The notes: generated by a model not told the origin, from the letters alone. 64,000 bases of DNA from an uncultured Rhizobiaceae group bacterium (GCA_947501445.1 CANMVS010000004.1:310001-374000), one strand, 5' to 3'. Counted from the stretch's first letter, positions 43,701 to 54,029 are shown. Numbers and translations: made by a program.

Positions 43701-43799
43701 GACCGTTTCGCGTTTTGTCCGAAACGGGACTTCGGTGGAGGGCTTCGATTTTGCTGATGCGTTCAGGTTTTGTCGTTTGCGTCAAAACCTGAATTGCTC
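43701..43799. repeat. 99-bp MITE-like repeat, full length
   Basis: Body GACCGTTTCGCG to GAATTGCTC with a perfect TTCAGGTTTTG / CAAAACCTGAA arm pair. The centre differs more than in most copies. Same orientation as the copy 277 bp away. Confidence 0.9.
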
Positions 43800-43977
43800 C
43801 ATTTGCCGCAACATGAAGGCTCGTTTTCCGGTTCAATTACCCCGGTGCAATTGAAGACCAACAAAGCGGGAAACAGCAATATGGCAAAACTGCCATAGAT
43901 CCGGATGGTGAATTTCAAACGCTGGTCATCGGACCAAACGCCTGGTCGGATGTTTGTTTGAGCACCGTTTCAAACCT
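43800..43977. other. Segment between two 99-bp repeats
   Basis: No gene is assured. On the minus strand a 51-codon frame (43918-43763) with a hydrophobic, Lys/Arg-led N-terminus reads into the left repeat and ends there; it has only TTG starts and no ribosome site. Possibly a relic. Confidence 0.35.
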
Positions 43978-44076
43978 GACCGTTTCACGTTTTGTCAGAA
44001 ACGGGACAACGGTGTCGGCCTTTGATTTTGTTGATGCATTCGGGTTTTGCCGATCCCGTCAAAACATGAATTGCTC
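43978..44076. repeat. 99-bp MITE-like repeat, full length
   Basis: Body GACCGTTTCACG to GAATTGCTC, TA at 44077-44078. Arms ATTCGGGTTTTG / CAAAACATGAAT are partly mismatched. On the minus strand an in-frame TAG ends a short frame (LYMAITGLFLSFSR) here, possibly a gene relic. Confidence 0.9.
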
Positions 44077-44207
44077 TACCTGCTGAACGACAGAAATAGC
44101 CCGGTGATGGCCATATAAAGTCTGTTGTTACGAAACAACTTAGGCGGTGTGACCTGTCAAAAAACCCAGACCCGCCGTCCTGATGTTTCGCTGACCAGAG
44201 GTTTGAT

Positions 44208-44384
44208 CTATTCAGGCCCCAAATTTGGATTAACGGTCCAGCTTTGCGGCCAGTACCCCAGTTGTTGGATCAACCAGACCACCAGGCAAATGGCAAAGAA
44301 GGCTGCAAAAAACAAAATGGCCTGGCGCAATGTGGGTGGTTTCTTGAGGAGACGCCGGTACGTTATCAGCCGCTTGTCTTGCAT
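44208..44384 (-). CDS. Small single-span membrane protein
   Basis: 58 aa. After a basic N-terminus (QDKRLITYRRLLKKPPTLRQ) a single hydrophobic helix AILFFAAFFAICLVVWLIQQ is followed by a short periplasmic tail. GAGG stands 6 nt before the ATG at 44384, which supports a genuine gene. Not recognised as a named family. It is flanked by no partner within 200 bp on either side; the nearest neighbour on this strand is the DHFR-like gene upstream. Confidence 0.65.
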   Translation of the reverse strand: MQDKRLITYRRLLKKPPTLRQAILFFAAFFAICLVVWLIQQLGYWPQSWTVNPNLGPE

Positions 44385-44594
44385 AATTGTCCTCTTTTCA
44401 AAGCAATCGCTTTTAATAACCATGCGCGTCAAAGGCGCATGCTGACAATATCGACCGCATTCTGGCCGCTTCCTGCTACAAAATTATGGCAAAACCTGCA
44501 AATACGATCATTGCGGCAACCTGATAGTCTATCCGGACAGCAATTACCACCGGCGTCATGCACGATCTGGGTATCCTCCGGACTGATGCCATGG

Positions 44595-45158
44595 TTACGT
44601 GTTGCGCCTGTATAGGCCCATTATGACACCATTGTGCGTATGGTCGGTCTTTTGAAGCTGGAATTTTTCGGGGTGTGTCCCGTTCGCGAAAAGACGCTTG
44701 CCTGAGCCCAGCAATACCGGGAATATCCACAATCGTAATTCGTCGGCCAAATCGTGTTCAAGCAGCAACTGGATCAGTGCATGGCTGCCATGAACCTGCA
44801 GCAGGGGGCCTTTTTGCTGCTTCAGACGGGCAATTTCTAATGCGATATCGCCTGTGATGGCTGTTGAATTGTTCCAGTTCATCGTATCGGGATTTGAGGT
44901 AACAACATATTTTTTGAAATGATGCATCGGATGATCTTCACGTGCGTGCGCGCTGAATGTGTCATAGGTATTGCGTCCAAATAAAACATCGTAAGGTGCA
45001 GACATAGCCTCCCTGCCCACCAGCTGCATGACCTCATCCCAATAGGGATCAGCCCAGCCCCCGCCGGTGAACCCGCCGGAGCGGTCTTCTTCCGGCATCT
45101 TGGGTGCCTGCATGACGCCGTCCAGGGTCATGAATGTCAAAATTGCAAGTTTTCTCAC
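44595..45158 (-). CDS. Dihydrofolate reductase/RibD C-terminal family protein
   Basis: 187-aa NADPH-binding reductase-fold protein of the YyaP/YwjB type. The opening RKLAILTFMTLDGVMQAP is diagnostic, followed by DVLFGRNTYDTF, LLQVHGSHALIQLLLEHDLADEL and VLLGSGKRLF. It is not folA. The start is GTG at 45158 with GAGAGGT 6 nt upstream. It is divergent from an ArsR regulator gene with about 68 bp between; the genes are probably coregulated. The reaction catalysed is unknown. Confidence 0.9.
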   Translation of the reverse strand: MRKLAILTFMTLDGVMQAPKMPEEDRSGGFTGGGWADPYWDEVMQLVGREAMSAPYDVLFGRNTYDTFSAHAREDHPMHHFKKYVVTSNPDTMNWNNSTAITGDIALEIARLKQQKGPLLQVHGSHALIQLLLEHDLADELRLWIFPVLLGSGKRLFANGTHPEKFQLQKTDHTHNGVIMGLYRRNT

Positions 45159-45190
45159 GATAAAACCTCTCAGTTTTCCCTGGCGGACAA

Positions 45191-45235
45191 TTGACCGGCC
45201 GCCTTGCGGGGCTTATATATAGACACATGGCTATA
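45191..45235 (+). promoter_or_regulatory. ArsR promoter with overlapping dyad; predicted leaderless start
   Basis: TTGACC (45191-45196), 17 nt, TATATA (45214-45219). The first transcribed base would fall at about 45226, right at the ATG (45227). An inverted repeat TATAG (45218-45222) / CTATA (45231-45235) covers the -10 and start codon and is a likely autorepression site. Confidence 0.65.
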
Positions 45236-45577
45236 CAATATCAACAACCGCTCGACCGCATATTTCACGCTTTGGGTGATGGGACACGGCGGCAAATGCT
45301 GTCGATCTTGTCAACAAGGGGCCGCCAGAGCGCCAATGATCTGCATGCACCCTTTGATGTGACCCAGCCGACGATTTCCAAACATCTCAAGGTTCTTGAG
45401 CAGGCGGGGCTTGTGCGCCGTGAGGTTGAGGGCCGCACACATCTGTTTGAGCTGGATGTTGCTGCCATGAATGATGCACAGGATTGGATTGCCAGACATA
45501 AGGCGTTCTGGGAGGGCACCCTTCAAAATCTTGATATCTATGTAATGGAACAGAACCGGGAGGAGGATGAGACATGA
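45227..45577 (+). CDS. ArsR-family transcriptional regulator
   Basis: 116-aa winged-helix repressor. The DNA-binding region is PFDVTQPTISKHLKVLEQAGLVRREVEGR (residues about 40-70), after the usual HALGDGTRRQMLSIL helix. Metal-binding Cys motifs of ArsR/SmtB (ELCVC) are absent, so it belongs to the non-metal group that is often paired with SRPBCC proteins. It ends ATGA-overlapped with the next gene. The start at 45227 fits the promoter; an in-frame TTG at 45191 lies inside the promoter. Confidence 0.93.
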   Translation: MAIQYQQPLDRIFHALGDGTRRQMLSILSTRGRQSANDLHAPFDVTQPTISKHLKVLEQAGLVRREVEGRTHLFELDVAAMNDAQDWIARHKAFWEGTLQNLDIYVMEQNREEDET

Positions 45578-46026
45578 GCAAGCGATCAGTGCCACTGGTT
45601 GTTGAACGACGCATTCAGTCCTCAAGGAACCATGTATTCGGCGCTTTCAGCCGCGCTGAAGCACTGGCGCAATGGTTCACACCTGATCGTGAAATCAGGG
45701 TCGAGGTGCTCAATTTTGATTTTGTTGAAGGGGGCCGGTTCAGATTTCGCTATACGATGACCGATGGTCGATGTCCGGTGGTTGGCGGATGCTATGAAAC
45801 ACTGGAAAAGCCTTCCCGTATCACCATGAGCTGGATATGGGAAAAACCTGACCCGCTGGCCGGTATCCCCATGCGGGTCACATTCGATTTTATCGATGTT
45901 GCCCATGAAACCCAGGTAATCGTGACCCACGAGGGCATTCCATCAGATCAGGCCTGCACGATCCATGAAAGCGGGTGGCAGGGTTCTTTGGATCGGTTGG
46001 AGCATTTTTTACAGGCAGCACAATGA
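45574..46026 (+). CDS. SRPBCC/AHSA1-domain protein
   Basis: 150-aa hydrophobic-cavity protein of the activator of Hsp90 ATPase-like (AHSA1) family. The start RRIQSSRNHVFGAFSRAEALAQWFTPD and the end TIHESGWQGSLDRLEHFL are diagnostic. Translation is coupled to the ArsR gene by an ATGA overlap, an arrangement common in proteobacteria. It probably binds or alters a small hydrophobic ligand; the ArsR partner may respond to the same. A 99-bp repeat follows after 54 bp. Confidence 0.93.
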   Translation: MSKRSVPLVVERRIQSSRNHVFGAFSRAEALAQWFTPDREIRVEVLNFDFVEGGRFRFRYTMTDGRCPVVGGCYETLEKPSRITMSWIWEKPDPLAGIPMRVTFDFIDVAHETQVIVTHEGIPSDQACTIHESGWQGSLDRLEHFLQAAQ

Positions 46027-46080
46027 AACGGGGCAGAGATAGCGGCATTGCCGGCCAAGTCTTCTGCCCCGGAAGTACTG

Positions 46081-46178
46081 GAGCAATTCAGGTTTTGACG
46101 GAACCGGCAAATCCTGAATGCATCAACAAAACAGAGGTCAACACCGTTGACCCCTGTCTGACAAAACGTGAAACGGTC
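46081..46178. repeat. 99-bp MITE-like repeat, 98-bp copy
   Basis: Body GAGCAATTCAGG to GAAACGGTC, between the convergent SRPBCC and gltD genes, so it may serve as a bidirectional terminator. The centre carries AACAGAGGTCAACACC rather than the usual AATCAAAGGCCGACACC. Confidence 0.9.
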
Positions 46179-46195
46179 AGATTAATGTCTGCCCA

Positions 46196-47617
46196 TCATC
46201 GCGGTAGTGCGGACGTGCCCATCAGGAATTTGTCAATTGCGTGGGCGGCCTGACGGCCTTCGCGAATGGCCCATACGACAAGGGACTGGCCTCGGCGCAT
46301 GTCGCCGGCACTGAACACTTTTTCCCGTGACGTCTGATATTGAACCGTATTGGCCAGAACATTGCCACGTTGATCAAGCTCCAGACCAAGGTCTGCCAGC
46401 AGGCCCTCTGCAACCGGATGAACAAAGCCCATCGCCAGCAGAACAAGCTCGGCCTTCAGTTCAAAAGCACTGCCTTCAACCGGTTGGAATTTGTCGTCCA
46501 CCTTTTGGCAATTGATGTGGGTGACGTGACCGTTGCGTCCGGCGATACTGGTTGTTGTGACAGAAAAATCCCGCTCTGCGCCTTCTGCCTGACTGGAAGA
46601 CGTGCGCATTTTGAGCGGCCAGTGAGGCCATGTCAGGCCCTTGTTTTCCTTTTCAGGCGGCTGCGGCATGATTTCAAGCTGGGTCACGGACAGGGCGCCC
46701 TGGCGAATGGATGTGCCGATACAGTCAGAGCCGGTATCACCACCGCCAATGACAACCACATGTTTTCCCGATGCCATGATTGGTTCAACATCACCGGCTG
46801 CATTGGAATGGGCAACGCGGCGGTTTTGCTGTGGCAGAAAATCCATCGCAAAATGAACACCATTCAGCTCACGGCCCTCAACGGGCAGGTCACGGGGCAT
46901 TTCTGAACCACCAGTCAGCAAAACGGCATCATGGCCTTCTTCCAATTCGCTGGCTGTCATGTCGACACCCACATGAACGCCGCAGTGAAGGGTCGTCCCT
47001 TCGGCAATGATCTGATCCATACGGCGATCAATCAGGCGTTTTTCCATCTTGAAATCGGGAATCCCAAATCGCAGCAAACCGCCCGGCGCTTCATTTTTTT
47101 CATAAAGATGCACGTCATGGCCGGCACGCGCCAATTGCTGGGCTGCTGCCATGCCGGCGGGACCGGAACCGACGACGGCTATTTTCTTGCCGGTTTTAAC
47201 CGTGGGAATTTGTGGTTCAATCCAACCATTTTCCCAGGCCTTGTCGACAATTGCACACTCGATTGTCTTGATGGTTACAGGTGCTTCATCAATATTCAAT
47301 GTACAGGCCGCCTCGCATGGAGCGGGGCAAACGCGCCCGGTAAATTCCGGGAAATTATTCGTCGAATGCAGATTGTCTGATGCGGCTTCCCAATCGGCGT
47401 TATAGACCAGATCATTCCAGTCGGGGATCTGATTGTTGACCGGGCAGCCGTTGTGGCAAAAGGGTATGCCACAATCCATACAGCGTGCGGCCTGACGTTC
47501 CACGTCCCGCTGTTCCAGAGGAATGACAAATTCCCTGAAATTGCGAATCCGGTCGCCTGCAGGCTTATATGTGCGATCAACCCGTCCGATTTCGATAAAT
47601 CCAGTAACCTTACCCAT
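46196..47617 (-). CDS. gltD: Glutamate synthase (NADPH) small subunit
   Basis: FAD/NADPH-binding beta subunit of glutamate synthase, 473 aa; passes electrons from NADPH to the large subunit. The N-terminal Cys-rich segment [20 protein letters not shown] binds the two 4Fe-4S clusters with later Cys; the FAD Rossmann motif is [19 protein letters not shown] and the NADPH one [14 protein letters not shown]. The closing [24 protein letters not shown] is conserved. Its start codon shares one base with the gltB stop (TAATG) and follows GGAGGGG, so translation is coupled. Confidence 0.97.
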   Translation of the reverse strand: MGKVTGFIEIGRVDRTYKPAGDRIRNFREFVIPLEQRDVERQAARCMDCGIPFCHNGCPVNNQIPDWNDLVYNADWEAASDNLHSTNNFPEFTGRVCPAPCEAACTLNIDEAPVTIKTIECAIVDKAWENGWIEPQIPTVKTGKKIAVVGSGPAGMAAAQQLARAGHDVHLYEKNEAPGGLLRFGIPDFKMEKRLIDRRMDQIIAEGTTLHCGVHVGVDMTASELEEGHDAVLLTGGSEMPRDLPVEGRELNGVHFAMDFLPQQNRRVAHSNAAGDVEPIMASGKHVVVIGGGDTGSDCIGTSIRQGALSVTQLEIMPQPPEKENKGLTWPHWPLKMRTSSSQAEGAERDFSVTTTSIAGRNGHVTHINCQKVDDKFQPVEGSAFELKAELVLLAMGFVHPVAEGLLADLGLELDQRGNVLANTVQYQTSREKVFSAGDMRRGQSLVVWAIREGRQAAHAIDKFLMGTSALPR

Positions 47618-50600
47618 TAGCCCCTCCTGATACCGATGTTCATTTCGCCGGTCTGTTCGACCTGCATTTCCTGCAATGCGCGTCGGTATTCCACGGGCAT
47701 GACTTTGACGAATTTTGGCAGATAGATGTCCCAGTCATCGAGAATCCGCTGGGCATGCGTTGAATTTGTATAGTGTGCATGGTTTTGAATCAGTTGCCGC
47801 AGACGTTCCGCATCATGGCGTGTCATATCGGATTGCACGTCGACCAGACCGTGCGCTTCAATATCAGAGCGATGCAGTTTTTCCATTTCCTGCTCTTCAT
47901 CTTCAACCGGCTCCAGATCAACCATTGAAAGGTTGCAGCGTTTGGCAAAATCACCAGTCTCATCCAACACATAGGCAATGCCGCCAGACATGCCGGCAGC
48001 GAAATTGCGGCCGGTTTCACCAAGCACAACAACAATACCGCCTGTCATATATTCGCACCCGTGATCACCGGTGCCCTCGACAACAGCGATCGCACCGGAA
48101 TTGCGAACCGCAAAGCGTTCCCCGGCTATGCCGCGGAAGTAACACTCACCGGAAATGGCACCATAGAGTACGGTATTTCCAACAATCATGCTTTCATCCG
48201 GCTTGATGCCGCTAGCAGGATCAGGACGAACGATCAGCTTGCCACCCGAAAGCCCCTTGCCGACGTAGTCATTGGCCTCACCGACGAGTTCCAGCGTAAT
48301 GCCCTTTGCCACCCAGGCGCCAAAACTCTGTCCGGCTATACCCTTGAGGTTCAACCAGATTGTATCATCGGCAAGTCCGGCGTGGCCGAATTTACGGGCC
48401 AGTTCACCCGAAAGCATCGTACCGGCTGAGCGATCGGTATTGCGGATCGGAAAACTCGCCTGAACACTCTGGCCATCATCGAAAGCGGGTTTGACCACGT
48501 CGATGAATTTGCGATCCAGAATATCCTTGATCGGGTGATCCTGTTCACCGGTATGGTGGGTATCAACGTCATCGGCATTTTGTGGCCGATGGAACAGCTT
48601 GCCGAAATCAAGGCCCTTGTGTTTCCAGTGGTCAATGGCCGCCTTTGTATCCAGGGCCTGTGTCTGACCAATCATGTCATCCAGGTTCCTGTAACCCATT
48701 TCAGCCATCAGTTCGCGCGCTTCCTCTGCCACATAGAAGAAGAAATTCACCACATGTTCCGGCGCGCCTGTGAATTTCTTGCGAAGCTGCGGATCCTGTG
48801 TTGCGACACCGACCGGGCAGGTGTTGAGATGACACTTGCGCATCATGATGCAGCCGGAGGCAACAAGTGGTGCGGTGGCAAAGCCAAATTCGTCAGCGCC
48901 AAGCAAAGCGCCAACAATAACGTCCCTGCCGGTACGCAAACCACCGTCGACCTGAACGGCAATACGACCGCGCAGATTATTCATGACAAGCGTCTGCTGG
49001 GTTTCGGCCAGGCCGATTTCCCAGGGTGAACCGGTGTGTTTGATGGACGTCAAGGGAGAGGCACCCGTGCCTCCTTCAAATCCGGAAATCGTTACATGGT
49101 CGGCCCGGGCCTTGGATACACCGGCAGCAACCGTACCAACACCAATTTCGGAAACCAGTTTGACACTGATATCGGCCTGTGAATTGACGTTCTTGAGGTC
49201 GAAAATCAATTGTGCCAGATCTTCAATGGAGTAGATGTCATGATGCGGCGGTGGGGATATGAGTCCAACACCGGGCGTTGAGTGACGCACCTTTGCAATA
49301 ACGGCATCCACCTTGTGCCCCGGCAGCTGACCACCTTCGCCCGGCTTGGCGCCCTGTGCCATCTTGATCTGGATCATATCGGAATTCACCAGATATTCGG
49401 CGGTTACGCCAAATCGGCCAGACGCGACCTGTTTGATCGCCGAGCGCATGGAATCGCCATTTTTCATGGGTGTGTAGCGGTCCGATTCCTCACCACCTTC
49501 ACCGGTATTGGACTTGCCGCCGATGCGGTTCATGGCAATGGCAAGATTGGTGTGCGCTTCGCGGCTGATGGAACCATAGGACATGGCGCCGGTTGCAAAG
49601 CGTTTGACAATTTCAGAGGCTGATTCGACCTCCTCCAGCGGTACCGGCTTTCGGCCAGTTTCCTCGGCTGATTTCAGTCGGAAGAGACCACGCAGGGTCA
49701 TCAGCTGTTCGCTCTGATCGTTGATAGCAGAGGCGTAGGCCCGGTATTTTTCCGGCAGGGCGCCACGTACGGCGTGCTGCAGGTCAGCCACTGAATCCGG
49801 TGTCCACATGTGTTTTTCGCCGCGAATACGAAAGGCATATTCACCGCCAACGTCCAGCGATTTGGCATAGATCGGATTATTACCGAAAGCATCCGCGTGG
49901 CGCGCCATGGTTTCTTCAGCAATTTCAATCAGCCCAACACCTTCGACCGCCGTATGGGTCCCGGTGAAGTATTTTTCGACAAAGGAGGAATGGAGGCCAA
50001 CGGCATCAAATATCTGCGCACCGCAATAGGACTGATAGGTCGATATGCCCATTTTGGACATGACCTTCAGCAGTCCCTTGTTCACAGCTTTGATATAACG
50101 TTTGTTGATATCCTTGCGGCTGTTGTCCTCATCAATTTTGTCACGCATGTCTTCGAGCGTCTCGAAGGCAAGCCATGGATTGATGGCCTCTGCACCGAAA
50201 CCGGCCAATGTGGCAAAATGGTGCACCTCGCGTGCATCACCGGTTTCCACCACAAGTCCGACAGAAGTGCGCAGACCTTTGCGGATCAGGTGATGGTGAA
50301 CGGCAGATGTTGCCAGCAATGAAGGAATGGCGACCCGGTCCGCGCTGATCAGACGATCCGAAAGGATGATGATATTATAGCCGTGACCGACGCTGGTTTC
50401 GGCGCGATCACACAGGCTCTCAATCGCCTGTTCCATGCCTTCGGCACCGCGATGCGTTCCAAAGGTAATGTCCAGTGTCGTTGTCAGGAACTGATTGTCG
50501 GCGATATCACCGATGGCACGTATCTTTTCCAGACCCTTGTTGGAGATAATCGGCTGTTTGACCTCCAGACGCTTGAGCGTCGAGGTGCCTTCCAGATCCA

Positions 50601-52329
50601 GCAGATTGGGGCGTGGCCCGATGAAGGTCACCAAAGACATGACGATTTCTTCGCGGATCGGGTCAATTGGCGGATTGGTGACCTGCGCAAAAAGCTGCTT
50701 GAAATAGGAGGCGAGCGGCTTGGATTTTGATGACAGCGCCGATAACGGCGTGTCGGTTCCCATGGCACCGATTGCCTCCTGGCCGGTGCGTGCCATTGGC
50801 AGAACAAGGAACTTGATATCTTCTTCCGAATAGCCAAATGCCTGTTGACGTTTTAACAAAGGCACGGAAGAGCCTGGCTGGGCGCGGCCGACTTCCGGCA
50901 GATCCTGCAGGCGAATCTGGGTGCGCGCAAGCCATTCCTTATAGGGATGGCCGGTGGCAAGCTCCGATTTCAGATCTTCATCTGAAATGATCCTGCCCTG
51001 CTCCATGTCAATCAGCAGCATTTTACCGGGCTGCAGGCGCCACTTGCGGACGATTTTTTCTTCAGGGATATCCAGAACGCCCATTTCCGATGCCAGCAGG
51101 ACGTAGCCGTCGCTGGTTTCGAGATAGCGTGCCGGGCGTAATCCATTACGGTCAAGCGTTGCCCCAATCACCTTGCCATCGGTAAAGGCAATGGCGGCCG
51201 GACCGTCCCAGGGTTCCATCAAGGCAGCATTATATTCATAGAACGCCCGCGATGTTTCATCCATAAGCGGATTGCCGGCCCAGGCTTCCGGGATCAGCAT
51301 CATCATCGCATGGGGCAGGGAATACCCGCCCTGATAGAGCAGCTCCAGCGCATTGTCGAAACAGGCTGAATCCGATTGACCCTCATAGGAGATGGGCCAT
51401 AATTTTTGCATATCATCACCAAATGTAGGTGAAGACATGGTTGCCTGACGGGCTGCCATCCAGTTGGCATTGCCACGCAGCGTATTGATTTCGCCATTGT
51501 GGCAAACCATGCGATAGGGATGCGCCAGCGGCCAGGATGGGAATGTATTGGTGGAGAACCGCTGGTGGACCAGCGCCAGCGCGGAAATGACCCGCTCGTC
51601 CTGCAGGTCCTTGTAGTATTTTGCCACGCCGTCGGCCAGAACCAGGCCCTTGTAGACAATGGTGCGTGACGAGCATGATACCGGGTAATAATCCTCAACG
51701 ACGCCCGGATGGGTCTCGCGCACATTGTTGGAGGCAACTTTACGTGCAACGTAAAGCTTGCGTTCAAATGTATCATCATCGGCAATATCATCACCGCGCG
51801 CGATAAAGACCTGTCGCTGAACCGGTTCGGTTGATTTGACGCTCTCGCCAAGGATGGTTGAATCAACCGGCACGTCACGCCAGCCAATGACTTTCAGGCC
51901 TTCCTGAATTGCCGCCGCTTCATAGGCAGCCTCAATGGCGCTGCGATACTCATCGTTGCGCGGCATGAACAAATGGGCGACGCCATAGTGGTTGGGTTTG
52001 GGCAGTGTGAATCCGAGCAATTGCGCTTCGGCAGCAAAGAACTCATGCGGTAACTGAATGAGAATACCGGCACCATCACCGGCCTTGGGATCGGCACCCA
52101 CCGCACCACGGTGTTCCAGATTGCAAAGAATCTGCAGACCATCTTCGACTATTTTGCGCGTGCGTATGCCTTTGATCGAGCAGATCATGCCAATGCCGCA
52201 GGCATCATGTTCGTATGCGGGATTATACAGCCCCTGCGCCGATTGGCGTCCGTTGTAAAGCACCGGTTTGGACGTTGCCGCCTGCGCAATACCATCAGAA
52301 TTGTGGTGGTTAGAGCTGTTTTGCGCCAT
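47617..52329 (-). CDS. gltB: Glutamate synthase (NADPH) large subunit
   Basis: Alpha subunit of glutamate synthase, about 1570 aa: glutamine + 2-oxoglutarate to two glutamates. The N-terminal amidotransferase begins at the catalytic Cys44 ([12 protein letters not shown]), so a 43-residue propeptide must be removed. The central domain and FMN-binding barrel follow ([26 protein letters not shown]), with the 3Fe-4S cysteines in [15 protein letters not shown] (about residue 1160), then the C-terminal beta-helix rich in G-x-x-x-G. The start at 52329 has GAGGAG 9 nt upstream; 52386 is in frame. Operon order is gltB-gltD. Confidence 0.97.
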   Translation of the reverse strand: MAQNSSNHHNSDGIAQAATSKPVLYNGRQSAQGLYNPAYEHDACGIGMICSIKGIRTRKIVEDGLQILCNLEHRGAVGADPKAGDGAGILIQLPHEFFAAEAQLLGFTLPKPNHYGVAHLFMPRNDEYRSAIEAAYEAAAIQEGLKVIGWRDVPVDSTILGESVKSTEPVQRQVFIARGDDIADDDTFERKLYVARKVASNNVRETHPGVVEDYYPVSCSSRTIVYKGLVLADGVAKYYKDLQDERVISALALVHQRFSTNTFPSWPLAHPYRMVCHNGEINTLRGNANWMAARQATMSSPTFGDDMQKLWPISYEGQSDSACFDNALELLYQGGYSLPHAMMMLIPEAWAGNPLMDETSRAFYEYNAALMEPWDGPAAIAFTDGKVIGATLDRNGLRPARYLETSDGYVLLASEMGVLDIPEEKIVRKWRLQPGKMLLIDMEQGRIISDEDLKSELATGHPYKEWLARTQIRLQDLPEVGRAQPGSSVPLLKRQQAFGYSEEDIKFLVLPMARTGQEAIGAMGTDTPLSALSSKSKPLASYFKQLFAQVTNPPIDPIREEIVMSLVTFIGPRPNLLDLEGTSTLKRLEVKQPIISNKGLEKIRAIGDIADNQFLTTTLDITFGTHRGAEGMEQAIESLCDRAETSVGHGYNIIILSDRLISADRVAIPSLLATSAVHHHLIRKGLRTSVGLVVETGDAREVHHFATLAGFGAEAINPWLAFETLEDMRDKIDEDNSRKDINKRYIKAVNKGLLKVMSKMGISTYQSYCGAQIFDAVGLHSSFVEKYFTGTHTAVEGVGLIEIAEETMARHADAFGNNPIYAKSLDVGGEYAFRIRGEKHMWTPDSVADLQHAVRGALPEKYRAYASAINDQSEQLMTLRGLFRLKSAEETGRKPVPLEEVESASEIVKRFATGAMSYGSISREAHTNLAIAMNRIGGKSNTGEGGEESDRYTPMKNGDSMRSAIKQVASGRFGVTAEYLVNSDMIQIKMAQGAKPGEGGQLPGHKVDAVIAKVRHSTPGVGLISPPPHHDIYSIEDLAQLIFDLKNVNSQADISVKLVSEIGVGTVAAGVSKARADHVTISGFEGGTGASPLTSIKHTGSPWEIGLAETQQTLVMNNLRGRIAVQVDGGLRTGRDVIVGALLGADEFGFATAPLVASGCIMMRKCHLNTCPVGVATQDPQLRKKFTGAPEHVVNFFFYVAEEARELMAEMGYRNLDDMIGQTQALDTKAAIDHWKHKGLDFGKLFHRPQNADDVDTHHTGEQDHPIKDILDRKFIDVVKPAFDDGQSVQASFPIRNTDRSAGTMLSGELARKFGHAGLADDTIWLNLKGIAGQSFGAWVAKGITLELVGEANDYVGKGLSGGKLIVRPDPASGIKPDESMIVGNTVLYGAISGECYFRGIAGERFAVRNSGAIAVVEGTGDHGCEYMTGGIVVVLGETGRNFAAGMSGGIAYVLDETGDFAKRCNLSMVDLEPVEDEEQEMEKLHRSDIEAHGLVDVQSDMTRHDAERLRQLIQNHAHYTNSTHAQRILDDWDIYLPKFVKVMPVEYRRALQEMQVEQTGEMNIGIRRG

Positions 52330-52446
52330 AGTCGGCTTCTCCTCGTTGTTTCCTAAAGCCGAATGGCGTCCCGCGGTTCTTTGCAAATTCAGATACCCCT
52401 CGAAAAGGTTGGCTCAAATACACAATTGTTGTGTCTGGATTATTAT

Positions 52447-52743
52447 TCAGCCGACAAGCTCTGTCGTCGTGTTGATGTCAGGCTCGGCAGGGTTTGCGAC
52501 TATATACCCGCAGGTTCGCCAGGTCGCAAATCCCGGAAGTGGAAAAATGAATTTCAGGCCTTGTCGGGCCATGAATGCGATAGTCAATACAACACATGAA
52601 GCGCAGATAAAAGCACTTAACAGGCGAGAGCCCGGCTGGGCTTCGACCGCTGATTGCCAAAAAGCGCTCAGATATATCCTTTGCGATCCCGCAAACCCGG
52701 AAAGCCCGATATTGTCTGGTTGTGAGCGTGTTGATACTGACAT
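52447..52743 (-). CDS. Possible small membrane protein upstream of gltB
   Basis: 98-aa frame starting at 52743 with GAAGGG 4-5 nt upstream, and containing one clear hydrophobic helix (LLSAFICASCVVLTIAFMA) with basic and Trp residues after it. No family is recognised. It would be the first gene before gltB on the same strand, separated by about 117 bp. The frame continues upstream to 52962 but those codons have no support. May be a real gene or chance. Confidence 0.4.
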   Translation of the reverse strand: MSVSTRSQPDNIGLSGFAGSQRIYLSAFWQSAVEAQPGSRLLSAFICASCVVLTIAFMARQGLKFIFPLPGFATWRTCGYIVANPAEPDINTTTELVG

Positions 52744-52863
52744 TGTTCCCTTCGATAGTCCAAAATGGTGTCTGCCAAAATCCCGGCAGCGGGGGTTCTT
52801 AGCATAGCAATTGGTCTTCTCACAAAAAAAGATGCGCGCAACCCCTATCCCTGGGGATAAATA

Positions 52864-52888
52864 ATACATATATACAGAATATATGTAT
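52864..52888. promoter_or_regulatory. 25-bp palindrome, likely NsrR-type operator of the haemoglobin gene
   Basis: ATACATATAT-ACAGA-ATATATGTAT: perfect 10-bp arms, AT-rich, of the kind bound by NsrR. It overlaps an in-frame ATG at 52883, which argues that translation starts further down. Confidence 0.65.
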
Positions 52889-52960
52889 AGTCGATCCGGT
52901 GCCCTGCAGGGCCATTTTGATGCCTGGCTGCAACATCGGATGAAGACAGTTGGAAAACAC

Positions 52961-53368
52961 ATGCAGCGTTTTGATATAACAACGGAAGAGATCGATCGGC
53001 TTGTGCGGGTGTTTTATGAGCACATTCGTGTGCATGAGGTGTTGGGACCGATTTTTAACCGGGCTATTGGAACCGATGAACTTGCCTGGCAACACCATGA
53101 GAACAAGATTGCCTCCTTCTGGCGTAACGTTGCAGGTATAGACAGAGCCTATCAGGGCACACCAATGGTTACGCATATGCAAAACACGGAGATTCAACCG
53201 GAGCATTTCCAGATCTGGCTGGCCCTGTTCCATGAGGTTGCGGATGAGGTCCTGCCGCCGGACCGTGCCCATATCATGCGTTCCTATGCGGATCGTATCG
53301 GCAAGGGTCTGGCTAATGGCGTGGCGATTGGCAGACGCAAGAAGGGCGCGCCACCGGTATTTGTCTGA
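52961..53368 (+). CDS. Group III truncated haemoglobin
   Basis: Small haem protein, 135 aa, of the group III (P) truncated globins, thought to bind or detoxify NO/O2 or peroxide in the cytoplasm. The opening ITTEEIDRLVRVFYEHIRVHEVLGPIF and the FWRNVAGIDRAYQGTPMVTHMQ stretch with the proximal His in HFQIWLALFHE are typical. The start at 52961 follows GGAAAAC; 52940 and 52883 are in frame but lie in or near the operator. The convergent neighbour is an NsrR-like regulator, which supports NO-linked control. Confidence 0.92.
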   Translation: MQRFDITTEEIDRLVRVFYEHIRVHEVLGPIFNRAIGTDELAWQHHENKIASFWRNVAGIDRAYQGTPMVTHMQNTEIQPEHFQIWLALFHEVADEVLPPDRAHIMRSYADRIGKGLANGVAIGRRKKGAPPVFV

Positions 53369-53398
53369 GATGGCTTTAGCTGACCCCGTCGGCAGGTA

Positions 53399-53830
53399 TC
53401 AGGCCTGATTTGCATTGCCCAAAAACGCCTGTGGATTGAGTGCAATATCAGCAAGGGTGTATTTTGCAAGCACCGCATGAAAAGCCGTCATCGCTTCTGA
53501 CAAGGGGCCGGGAAGTTTGCAACGGCCGCATAAAATACAGGCATTGTCTGCCCGCATACATTCGACAAGGCGAAAGTCGGGTTCGGTTTTGTTGAGCAAT
53601 TCGCCGAGATTGATCTCTTCTGCTTTTTTCTTCAGCCTCAAGCCACCGGAACGTCCTCTGATGGCTTCGAGATAGCCTTCACGGGTCATCAGATTGACCA
53701 CCTTCATCAGGTGCGCACGGGATATCGAATAGGCGTTGGCCAATTGTTCAATGGTGAATAATTCGTTTTGATGTGCTTCTGCATAAAGAAGCACGCGCAG
53801 GGAATAATCGGTGAAACTTGTCAAGCGCAA
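53399..53830 (-). CDS. nsrR: Rrf2-family regulator (NsrR-like)
   Basis: 143-aa winged-helix iron-sulfur regulator. The opening LRLTSFTDYSLRVLLYA matches NsrR nearly word for word; the helix-turn-helix is TIEQLANAYSISRAHLMKVVNLM. Cys residues CMRADNACILCGRC lie near residue 92-105 and provide the cluster ligands (four Cys visible, where NsrR uses three). Start is a TTG at 53830, with GGAGAAAGG upstream; another TTG at 53851 overlaps that ribosome site. Likely represses the adjacent haemoglobin and itself until NO damages the cluster; the target palindromes are inferred. Confidence 0.9.
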   Translation of the reverse strand: MRLTSFTDYSLRVLLYAEAHQNELFTIEQLANAYSISRAHLMKVVNLMTREGYLEAIRGRSGGLRLKKKAEEINLGELLNKTEPDFRLVECMRADNACILCGRCKLPGPLSEAMTAFHAVLAKYTLADIALNPQAFLGNANQA

Positions 53831-53934
53831 TGGAATGCGACCTTTCTCCAATCAATGCAGGTACCACAGCTGATTGAGAGTGATTTGCAAATTGTCGGCG
53901 TGGCAGATGGATGTTGCCTGAATATGTCTCTATA

Positions 53935-53960
53935 AGAACTATATAGCATATATGTTATAA
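53935..53960. promoter_or_regulatory. Second AT-rich dyad upstream of nsrR
   Basis: AACTATATAGCATATATGTTAT is an imperfect dyad related in style to the operator at 52864-52888, about 105 bp before the nsrR start; candidate autoregulatory site. Confidence 0.4.
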
Positions 53961-54029
53961 GTGTCGCGGTCCATTGCCGCGTCAGCACTTTTTTACAGAC
54001 ATGCCTGCCATATGATTTACGTGCGTATG

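Noticed and set aside
52268-52807. 179-codon plus-strand frame across the gltB start
   Set aside because: It runs antisense through gltB coding sequence and has no domain or ribosome site; the small minus-strand frame is the better, though still weak, candidate.
52744-52962. N-terminal extension of the small minus-strand frame near gltB
   Set aside because: It passes through the haemoglobin operator palindrome and lacks a ribosome site; only the part from 52743 is kept as a possible gene.
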